A DNA stretch of 64,000 bases from the NCBI GenBank assembly GCA_949317995.1, contig OX439038.1, positions 1,878,001 to 1,942,000 of the forward strand. The letters run 5' to 3'. The notes under the pieces are model-generated. The model made no database searches. It had not been told where the DNA came from and saw only the letters and a program-made list of their open reading frames with translations. The position numbers were made by a program, and so were the translations under genes. The DNA is from Acholoe squamosa (taxonomy: Eukaryota; Annelida; Polychaeta; Phyllodocida; Polynoidae). The number at the start of each line of letters is the position of its first letter. Within the stretch, counting starts at the first letter, position 1. This document shows positions 48,501 to 60,500 of this stretch, piece by piece.

Positions 48501-51500
48501 TTATAAATGCTGATTTTCTATAGTTTTGGTTGCTATGGTAACCAAAAAGAACATTTTCTAAATTTCATCATTAACCAATTTTTTAATAAAATGTCGGATT
48601 TCCTACAATATGCACCTTATTTCATCACAATCGGTACAGGGAGTGTTGAGATATTACAATTTAAAGTTTGGTTGAATGATAAACTTTTCCCATTAAAACA
48701 CCATGATTCTGATCCTATTTCTCATAAAATAAAGTAGCTAGAGAAACCTTGGGTGTTACTCTTTCTGATTGACTAGCCCAGCCTAATCCATCACCATTTC
48801 CATTCTAATTGGAATATCCACATAATTCCAGCAGTTTTTGAAAGCCTATTACACCAACTATTACCCGAAATCTGCTCTGAAATAGCCTGGTAAAGGAAGA
48901 GTTAAAGGACTACATGCTGCCGGGGCATTCGGTTACCCTTTCAGGTAACGACCAGGTTGAGCAGTGGGTAAAACCACTACTGGAGAACATAGGAGTAGAA
49001 CCAGCCTCATATAGGGAAAAAGCCAGTGAAACTCAGACCGGCCATGTGACGTGTGGTGGACGAGTGGTAGGCCCCCTGGTGTAGTGGATACAAGCCCAGA
49101 GGCAGGTGCTGCCACCTGCCATCCGGATGCCCCCACTACACCCGAAGACCTAGGTCTGAGTCCCACGGGTGCATGAACGTATGAGTGTAAATACCATACC
49201 CCTACACTGCCCCCCTTAGACAATAACTTGGGGGTAATTAAATGCAGTGTATTAATAACCTAGTAAGTGATTGTTTTACAATACTAAAAAGGGGTATTAA
49301 TTACACTCACTCAATGTGAAATAGGCTATAGGATGAGACTATCCTATTTCTGAAAAATTATACAATAATAGCATCGAGTATCGTTCATCACAGTTCCACT
49401 AGTAACCATGACAACCACCTATGATAAGTGTAAGTATCCCAGATTATATTAACTTTGACAATAATAGAGTCCTGAAAAGGACTGGTGGTTGTAAGTCATG
49501 ACCGTAATACAGTTATTATACCCGAAAAAAAAAGAGTTTCTGACTTTTTAAATTAACAACTTTATCCACATTAAAGTGAACTGAACAATAAATATCAGAT
49601 ATGAACAATCATTCTGATACCTTAGTAAAAAAAAATATATAGCACCCACACTGGTATGCTTATATATTTTTTTTAACACAATAAGGTTTCAAACCTGAGT
49701 AATATAATACTAAATTAGAGAAATCCATTGGACCTTCTCTATTTTATAGAAGAAAAATATTTATATATTTGAGATGTAGCTCAATTTATACCTTAGTGTT
49801 TGATATTTACAAAGTACAGAAGAATTATAGTCTATTAATGTGTTGAGACCAGGAATGACCTATTTAGACAATTATAGGTCTAGTACTACCTTAAATAACT
49901 TAAAGGTAAGTACCTTTATATAATAATATATCTTTATGAAAGATATTAAAGTTATAAATACAGTTTTACATGCAATACAATAATATTAACAAAGTTTCTT
50001 GTTTCTAGGTGGAGAATATAGGTGGAGCCAGATGCTGCTGATGTCTTGGTACGGGCGAGCTGAACCCTGATGCCTGAAGTGCTATATAATCTTGAAATTT
50101 GTAGATTTTGGGCGAGCTGAACCCTAATGCCTGAAGTGCTATATAGGAATATGTAGATGGGCGTAGCTAAACCCTGTTGCCTGTAGTGCTAGCTAACTGG
50201 AGGTAGTAGTAAATCCAGTTGTAGAGTATATATATAGGAATATGTAGATGGGCGTAGCTAAACCCGGATGCCTGTAGTGCTAGCTGACAAGTTGTAGTTT
50301 TAAATCCATAATAACGTAATCCAGTTTTAAAAGTCCATAGTTCAATGGTAATAAGCACAGTCCTTAGGTAATAGCACAGTATACGAACTAGTTTAGATTG
50401 ACACCACTAGTTGTATTTTCTATGGACAGCATTCGTACTCCCTCTCCAAGGTAAGTTGTTTTCTGCTTTCAATTTCTGGATTAGGGTTCAGTTTATACCC
50501 GAATCAATACTTAACGGGTTGGATAAGAAAATGAATTCCCATCCAACAGTACATAAGTAATAACATATCAGGACACACAATTATGTCCTACCTACATGCA
50601 ACAGTTTTCACTATTCCATGTTCTCCTCGGTTGGCTGGTTTGGACCCGGTTGTTGAGTCGGTTGCTGAACAAGTGGGTGTACACCAGCTCCATCCGTAGG
50701 TACAGGGATTGCGGGGACAACAGGTGCAAGTTTCACCTTCTGGCGTGCTTCAAACAAGGTCAAAGCATGTCCAGGTGTGCCATCCCAGTTATCCATGATA
50801 ACTCCAAAGACTTTGAAGAACTTTTGTTGGTTTTTCATGTTCGTTGCCCGTTCTAAGTCGAGCATCTGAGAAGCTGTTTCCTTCTCGGATAAGGCTTCTT
50901 GCCGCAGATTAGCAGCTTCCTGCTTCTCTTTGGAAACATCAGCCTTTATCTGAGTAGAGATTCGGTTAATCTCTGACTTCTGGATCGCGTCTATGCACTG
51001 GAGAGCACTCGACACGGTTTGCCGACGGTACATATCCAAATGGAGGTTTTCCAAGTGGTGCTGTAACGTTTCAAATTGCTTGGTCTGTATGGCACAAGAC
51101 AATTTATCTTCCTTCTTGAAGAAGGTCTCCACTGTCTGGATCACTTTAGGCCGGTGGACCACAGCGCCAGGTGGGGGCACCTGACTCTGAGGTTTCGGCT
51201 GTGAACCAGACCCACTCGGAGTGACGGCTACCTGCATATATGCGATGAGGCAACTGCAGTAGTAGCCACACTAGCGGAAGTCATAGGAGGGCCTTGGTTT
51301 GGTAGTCCCTGGGTTAGGGGCAACCGAGACAATTCCCTTCTGAGGTCTTTAGCAGTCAACAATGGTGCGGGTGGACGTTGTCTCACCACAGCACTTGCAT
51401 CTCTGGTCCGGGTGGGCCCATAGCAGGGTACTGCTTCGGGTCTCGGACATTCAAGGGCGTATGTGTTCGGGAGGGGTGACCACCCAGTCCACTGACACCA

Positions 51501-54500
51501 AAGAATGTTGGGTTACATGCACCACCCTGGGGGGCAGGTGCTCGTCCATAATTGGAAGGAGTTCTAGTAGGAGATGGAAGATGTGGCTTCTTCCGTCCCC
51601 CATTTGCCTGTCTCTCCAGCGCTTCCAGTGGTGACCTGGATCGGCTAGGAGATTCAGATGCCTGTCTCTTCCTATCTGCTACAGAGGGTCCCTGACGGTA
51701 ATCCCTGCAGCTTCGGATTTGCTCTCCGGATGGAGTTACATGAGCCCCACCTCGCCGGCGGGCCTTATTACTCCTCCACTCGTTCAACAAATCATACTCC
51801 TCCTGAGCATATTCGAGTTTGCCAGACCCGGGAGTCTGGGCAAGTCTAGCCTTCAGCTTCTGGTAAGTACCAGGAACCGTTGGCGCAAACTGCTTCGTGC
51901 TCGGTGTGAGTGAAGCAAGTTTCTTGGCATTGAGGCTCTTGAGGTTACCATAGAGCTCAGAGTGAATTTTCATCACTCTTTCTATGGCTGCCTCCAGACC
52001 CTCTCCATGTGCAGTCACATAGTGCCGGATCATATCTCCGCATCGGGGAGTGACACATCCTGTGCATTTAGCACATTTCTTGCCAACTTCTCAATCGCAG
52101 ACATACTCTGGTCTCTGGTGCATATGAAACTCCACGAGATGACGAAGGAACTTGTCTTTCTTGATGAAGAATTCAACCTCACCTTCACTTTGGGTACAAT
52201 GTTGAAAGGGACAATCTTTACGATCCTCCCCGTAGTACTCATCTAGAGCAAACTTCAGTTTACCCTTCTGGTCGTAATTGTAAAGGCCATTGGGTGAATT
52301 CTTAATAAATTCCCAATAGATCCAATACATATTGGCCGGTTTCCTGTTGGAGAGCTTCTTACGAAGCCACTCCTCCATGTCCTCATGCCCTTCACAGGTT
52401 TTCAGAGGGGGTAGCTTCCATACGGATTTACTCCCCTTCAGATGTCCCCTGTGTAAAGGAATGAAGTCAGCAAAGTTGCTATTGGCGTTATCCCAGATAG
52501 CAGCCTCTTGCTCGGCAGTAGGAGTGGCGTCCACAACTGGGTCAACCGGCTACTCTCCCTCAGGGTCGGATGGTACATCCACGGGTTGCACAACAGGTTG
52601 TTGACCTGCGAGAACCTGGGCTGCGGCATCTTAAGCGTCTCCACTCAAATCGGCCATTATGTCATGTAGCTTGACTACTGGCACGCCGAGCTCAACCTTT
52701 ACGGTTGGAAGAGCCTGTTCAACTTCTGGAGTCTCGAGTTGAACATCTACCTCAATAGGTTCCGGTTTACATTGGTTAACCTTCTTCTTATTCCGTCTGC
52801 GGGGTCTGCCACTAGTAGGGGTGCCAGACTCGGATGCATCCGTCTCGTTGCCGGAGACATCTGAAGCCTTAGCTTCCTTCCTATTGGCCGAGCGTGGGGA
52901 CACCCGAAGAGTTCGGGTACTGTCGGCCACACTCGTGCTGGTTCAGTTTCTGACTGCTTCCCTTTACCCTTGTTGTTAGTGGGGGTACCCTTACCCTTTC
53001 CACTAGCTGGTTTCCCTGACTTCTTTTCAGTCTTCGGAGGGGTAGACTGAGCAGTTTTAGGGGAACTATCTGCACGAGGCGGAGCAGGTGGAGTCTTCTC
53101 AGGTACTTCTGCCGTATCTCCTGAGGTAGGAGTTTCAGCAGGAGACATGAGACGCTCCATCCGATCGGCCATTTTGGCTGTCACCGGCACGGGTGCTGGC
53201 CCAAGGACAAGCTCCAGGTGCGCCAGTGCATACTGCCTCTCCAATAGTCGTACTATGAGGTCCTGGATTACCCCGAGTCTGACTAGTGGAGACACACCAA
53301 TCTGGGCCTCCTCTGCCTCAATGGTTTGAGACGTGACAGTAATCCACAACAGTGTTACCTGCTGCTTCATACTCCTCCGCTGTTCCTAGAAATAGGATGT
53401 GGTGTCTGTCAATGTACCTAGAGACTTCGTCTGCCTTGACACCAGTGTAACCCGTTCTGTCAGACACATAGGAAGGCCTATAAAAGCTATTCCTGTGGAA
53501 AGCCATTTCTGCATCCCAGACGGCTTTGACAACACGTTCGTCAACCTGTCTGGATGTCCCATCACAGGTGGGCATTAGCATTTCTTCCGAAATAGCCAAC
53601 ATCCTTCCGTCATAGGGACCGGCTACATCCTGCCATTCAGGACTGTCTGGAGGGGGCAACTCTAGATGCATTGGCCTGTCAACCGGAGAAGCAGGTTCCA
53701 AGGCATCATGTGAGGTGCTCACACTCAAACGGAGCGGGAGTTGAAGGGGAGGTGGCATTAGAGTCCTGTCATTAGACTGGACTCCTGCTGACCCTCCACT
53801 CAGACTTTCAGATGGAGGAGCTACATAAGGCTGACCTACATCGATTGATTGCTGCACGCGACGGCGTTCAGGACTCGCTTGTCTGGAGTTATCGGATGCA
53901 TCATAGAATGTGTCTAAATCGCTATCATCCACTCCAGAGAAGTACTGATCAACATTCATCTGTTGATCCATCTGATCACAATCAGCATCATATTGCTGAT
54001 CATCGTATGTGTAAGTGGGACTCCTAGGAGAACCACTACCATACTCCGGCGGGGTGCTGGCACCGGCACTACCAAGGCAAACAGCCTCTTCTGCCATTGG
54101 CAGAAGTGGCTTTACGGGGATAAATTATCCCAATTCACCGGATAAGCAGTTAAAACTGCTTACCCAGTGAAAGGTGGGTGCCTTTTAACGAGGGCACACC
54201 TCGAAACATGGCTGCAAAAGGCTATCAAACTCCTAAAAGAGTAGGACCACTCTCGGCCACCTCTTCTTCCTTTGCAGGAATAAGACAATATGGCGGGTTA
54301 CTCAAACTTGAATCGCTGCGCATTATCAAACCGGCGCGTCACCTGACCAGCCTAAAGAGGTCTTTCCCACGTGCCCTTAATTAGGTCACATCCTTTTACA
54401 TAAAGACAATACAATACCTGAACGGTCATCTGTCCGTACTCGTGTTTCAACCATGACAACTCACTAGGTATGATAGAGTTTATGGATAGCATAAGCATAT

Positions 54501-57500
54501 CCACCGGATTATCCGTCCATAACCATGGGTACATTGTCATGGGTCATTTTCCAGGAACTCGCAACCGGCTAAGATCAACATTGAACAAGGTTACAACATA
54601 TAACAGTAAAGGACAACACACTCATTGTGTTAACAGGCTAGGTTACGGCAGTCTTGAGCAACCTTGGACTGCGTCTAAGAGGTTTTGAGGCCTCTTTTGT
54701 TGACCTGGTATCCATAAGAGCCTTTTCCCAGGTCTTCTTAGCCTTAGAAGTACCTTTCCTCTTATTTCTACCTGCACCTGCCGAGACTTTTTGTATCTTC
54801 CCCTGTTTTCCGGATGTTACAACAGGGGGCACCACCTTCTTCGGGTTTACAACCTTCCCTGGCCTCACGGGTCCTCGCTTCCGGGTCGGTACCACTTTAA
54901 GTTGTCTTACACGATCGTGTTCTAGCACTTGCAATAGACCATCACCATACATTTCAGTGGAGGTATCCCTCCCCTCCATGGGTGTAGTCTTGCTACATTT
55001 GACTTGTAACATTTTCCCATCTGTGATTTAATAATCACTGTACAATAACTGATAACCTGCGTTATCGTGAAGGGTCCCTTCCAATTACTGGCTAATTTCA
55101 GGTTGGCAAGGGTTTTGTGTAGACGCAAAACTCTATCCCCAAAAACAAAAAAATCTAGCTTTTAGACCTGTGTCATAACCAACCTTCTGCCAATGTGCAG
55201 TTTTCTGCAACTCATCTCTAACCCTCTCATAGGCTTGTTTGAAGTTATCTCATAGAGATTCTACAAACATCACCTGGCAAGGGGCTTCCGGATTCATTCT
55301 TACTACGCCAAACACCAAATCTGCTGGCATAATTAAATCCTCTCCAAAAACAAGGAGATTAGGGGAACAATTGGTGCTCGAGTGTACAGTGCTATTATAA
55401 GCATGTACCACGAATTCACACTGTTTGTCCCAATCATCCATCTGCTCATTTACTAGAGATTTCAATACTTGGATCAGTGTCCTATTGAATCTCTCTACTT
55501 GTCCATCACTCTGTGGCCTATAGGGATTAGTTGCAGATTGTCTTGCAGATTGCTAGACAATTACACATCTCTTGCCACAGGCTAGACTCAAATTCTCTGC
55601 CGTGGTCACTATGTAACATGAGTGGGACACCTAGGTGTAATACCCACCCTTTTACAAAGGCCATAGCACAAGTAGCAGCCTTATGATCCGGTAAAGGATA
55701 CACTCGGGTGTACTTGGTATAATAATCTGACACGACCATCATACACGTGTTGCCACTAGGAGTGAGAGGGATCCCACTAATAATGTCAAGAGCTACTCTA
55801 GCAAATCTCACACCAAACAGTTCCTGGGATAATGGCAATTTGCCCAACCCGGGTTCTGGTTTGTTCTTACAGCATTCAGGACAGGTCTCTACCCATCGGG
55901 TGAGATCTGTACTCATGCCAGGCCAATAGTATCGTCTGGCTAGACGTTCTAGAGACCGTTTCTTTCCAAAGTGTCCATGACAGAAATACATAATATCTCA
56001 TGGCATAGCACTGGGTATGACAACTTGCAAGGCTTTCTTCCTATTAGAATAGTTCTTCCATTGGAATAGAAGACCATCCCGGACTTCTAGCTCAGCCCAT
56101 TGAGCTAGGAATCTTCTCATTTCCCTGTTTTCCAATTACACTTCAGGTCTTGGGGGACAGATGCCCTGATTAAGAAACTTAATCAAACGTGATGTGACTG
56201 CACCAGCCTCCAATTCAAAACATTTTCCGGTTGGGTTTCGAAATGTCCTCGAACCCCTGCCAATACAGCATTGTGTGCTCCACAATCAGTGCACTCAGCG
56301 TTTGCACATTTCCTCACCGGGATTCTAGACAAAGCATCCGCATTTAAATGCTTTGCCCCGGCTCGTTGTTCAATCTGATTTAGACCAAATTCGGATAGGT
56401 GCGCCAACCAGCAACCTATCATCCCCTCTGCATCCTTGAAGTTCAATAACCATCTGAGAGAAGAGTGATGATTCCACAGAGTGAAATTACTTCCCCACAA
56501 AAAGTGCTTGAACTTCTTTGTATAGACCACCACAGCCAACAACTCACATTTAGTGGTACAATAATTTCTTTGAGATTTACTCAAGTGTTACTAGCGAAGG
56601 CTATAGGAACCTCAACCCCATCCTCGACCTGAGAAAGGGCAGCTCCTATGCTTTCATTACTAGCATCAGTATCTAGAATGAAATGATCATTCTCTGTCGG
56701 GTACTTCAACACAGGTGTACTAGCAAACAACTCCTTTATTTTCATTAAGGCTTCGTCTTGCTCAGATCCCCAAGGAAATCATTCTTTCCTCATTCCGGGT
56801 GTCCAATGGTGTCTGAATAGGAAAGGCGACCCTTGAATATCCTGGTATAAAGTCCCTGTAATAGGAACAGAATCCAAGAAAGGATCTAACTTCTTTACCA
56901 TTCGTGGGTGCCTGCCAATTTGATACAGCATCCAGTTTCTCCGAATCGGCTTTAATCCCTTCATTCAAGATTATTCGTCCCAAGTAATTGATGGATCTCA
57001 TAAAGAGATCACATTTCTTGGGCTTCAGCTTCAATCCATTAGCTAGGATCCGTTCCAGATCCTTACCTAAATTTTCCAAGCATTCTTCGTATGTCTTTCC
57101 AAAGACTATCACATCATCCAAATAGACGAGACATTTCTTCCATAATAGGTCACTTAATAAAGTTTCCTACATGGCTTCAAATGTCGCCGGTGCATTTCAC
57201 AACCCAAACGGCATCACATTATATTGGAATAGCCCAATATGACTGGAAAAGGCTGTCTTCTCCATATCTTTCGGATGCATACCCACTTGCCAATACCCGG
57301 ATTATAAGTCTAGAGAGCAATACCATTGCTTACCTCCAAGGGAGTCTATAGTCTCATCAATCCGTGGTAAGGGATATGAATTCTTCTTGGTCATACCATT
57401 CAATTTTTGGTAATCTATGCAAAAACGGATGGTACCATCTTTCTTAGTCACCATGCACACAGGGCTAGACCAAGGACTGGTTGATGGGACTATCACATCC

Positions 57501-60500
57501 TATTAGAATATCTAATTCCGGGTTCCTTTCGGGTGAGGAAGGGACTCCCAGTGCCAAAGCATGCTCACAGCCTTCTACTATTTCAGAGAGGACAACCGAC
57601 CCTAGGATTGTATCCTTCTGAACGTAGACAGTTTTATTACCGGTATTGGATATAGGAACCACTCTCCAAGCAGCATTTGCCAATAGGGCATTAGTGGATT
57701 CCAATCCGATACTTGACAACATTGCCACATTTGGCTCTATAACTCCAGTTTTTCCTAAAATCTCTCCATAGGCTCGACATAAGACATCACAGGCAGTGCT
57801 TGGTGGTATCTTAACAGTCTGGGCTACACTGGCTACACTACTTACTTGTCTGAGTACACATTGTACTTCGAGATGATATGGGTCTCTAACCTCCAATATT
57901 CTCCTCTGGGAATCTAACCTTGCTCCATATAATGCAGCAAAATCCAGACCAAGTATACCATCATCTGCGATGTTCGCCACAGTAGGAGTAAGGATAAAAT
58001 CCTTATCCTTCTGTAGACTGAACCTCATACATGTTCTACCAAACGTTTGCATCGTGCAACCGTTGGCCGTACAAGCATTTCCTTCCATTATGGAATGTTC
58101 ATGATTCGTAGGCAAAAGGTCATAGAGCCTCTTAGCAATACAGGAGTGGCTAGCACCTGTATCGACAAGAAACTCAGCAGACCTACCACTCACAGATACA
58201 ACTGCGTACCACCTCCTACCTTTCAAGTAGGTAGGACAACTTGCAAACTTGGCAAGTTCCATCTTAGAGCCGAGGTCAAATCCAAATCCCTTCAAAAATT
58301 CGGGACAAGGATGACCCGGGGGAAGCTGGGCACACCCCACCCTGGCCAACCCATTGGCCACTTCTTCTTGACTGATATCGGGTTTCCCCTCTGTGTTCTT
58401 CTGATGGTTCTTGACACCTGGTGTACTATCAGTCTCCCCAGCCTCATGAGTAAGGAACTGATCAGGTTCCTTAGCTCCACTGCTGGGCGAATTCGCTAGA
58501 GGATTCTCACTAGTACTACAAGCTGTGATAGGCTGGCAGTCATGGCAATCACTCACTCTGGGGGTAATCCGGTTGCCATCATAGACACCCCCTCTCAGTT
58601 TTCCTTCTTCACTGAGTCCTCCTTATCCGGATGGTTCCGGTAACTCAGATATACTGGCTTATCTGCTTCACATTCAGCAGCATAATGTCCAGTTTCCTGA
58701 CATCTGAAACACTTCACTACACTCCTATCAGGCCTAGGCCTTCTAAGATTTTCAGTGATCTTCTGTACCAAGGTGGTAACCAGGTCCTCTGATAAAGACG
58801 GACCGGTATTCGGTTTGGTATCAGGAGTTTTAGTGGCAATCACTTTCTCCTTGACATAACCTGGTTTCTTTCCCCAGTTCCGGTTATACCGGGGGTTTCC
58901 TTGGCCAATGGCCCCAACGTTTTCATTGTCATCAGGTTCTCCTGATTCGGATGAATCGGTCTCAGGTATCCCCTCCAGAACTATCATAGCTTACATCCGT
59001 TGGGGTACCTTCCCGGCAAAGATCCGGGCCTTATGATCATAATGATCTAAGGACTGGATCAAAACTGCCAAAGAGGCATCATTCTTCCAAGCCTCACAGG
59101 CCACGGTCCCGTGTTCCTGATTCTGCAATCCTTCGATGAATTGTTTAAACATTTCATCTAGGAAGCACTCATCATCTAATCTCCATTGAGGTCTGGTTTT
59201 ATGCAACAGTCGTTGGCATTCTAAGCCAAAAACTTTGGCAGATTCCTTAGGTTTCTGAGTTCTTTTAGTGAACGTCAACCAAGGACCTTCCCCAACTATG
59301 TTTCCATATAAATATGAAGCAATCTCTATGAGTTTATCAGGTTAATCCCCTACTCCATTCCATGATTTCCGTATCGTCCAGACCTTGATTGTAACAATCA
59401 ACACCTAGGTTAGAAATCGCTGCATTTGAATCATGCAGTGCTTGCAACCCTGGAGAAAGAGATACTCGTCGACTGAGTCTCTTTTTCTGTGGAGGATTCG
59501 TACCATAGGTTCCTCCAGAGCCACCGGGTGGTGGTCCTCCTTGACACCCTGATCCCCCTGCCCCGGATGTAGGCACCTGTGAAAAGGTGTTTCCATCGGT
59601 TTGAGGAGTTGACCCTGGATTATTGGTGGACTGTGTACTTCCACCAAAACTAAAGAAACCACTATTGTTATTAGTGTTTCTTCCTGTTCCAGACGACTGA
59701 TTTCCATTATTGAAACCAGCTCTACCCGCAAAGGGGTTACCTCTGGAACTACCTGCTGAGGATCCGGATCCTTGAGAGTATCCGGGTTGTCCTCCAGTTG
59801 CACGGGAATTCCCAGATGTTTGTCCGGATGTTTCTCCAGATTGGGCATTACTATCTGATGGCTCTTTACTTCTTCACAACGAGGTACAGTGTTTTCTGTT
59901 ACCTCGTCCTTACCCCTCAAAGAGTTCATCTGGTCACCCGCCATGTTTAGGACAATTCCTGAAACAGTGAAGTCTGTTTCAAGAGTGCCCACCACATGTC
60001 CAGTATCCTCTAGATACTTTGACATCTGGATAGCTTTAGTTTCCAGTTCCGAATAGTCATTCAGCATTCTTGTCTGTTTAGCAGTCAAATTTGCTGATTC
60101 ACATATCCATTGACCTCTGAGTTTTTCATGCTCTTTGGTTTGTTTATGATACGTATTTCATGCATCTTTGAAGGCTGTTTCAATCTTTTTCAGCTCTTCT
60201 TGATACTTGCCATGGGCCGATTGAGTTGAACTTATCTCTTGTTTAGTTCTATTCAACTCTTCACACGAGGCTTTATATTCTAAATCCATGGTGTATAAAG
60301 CATCATGATATTGTTCGTGCTGGAGTTGGAAATCTTGTTTTTCCTTCTCCATTCTATCCAACAATTCTTGTTGTTGGCATCTAGAACTCTGATCGGAATC
60401 AAGATGTTCTGACATCAACTGTTTGTTTTCAGTCAAAATTCTGTCTCAAGTCCCGGTCAGTGTGATGAGATCCAATTGGATCTTCTTGTATTCAGCTTTC

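Noticed and set aside
50611-54097. A host gene captured in intron 1
   Set aside because: It lies between integrase and the purine tract/3' LTR of one element and shares that element's orientation, so it belongs to the element unless shown otherwise.
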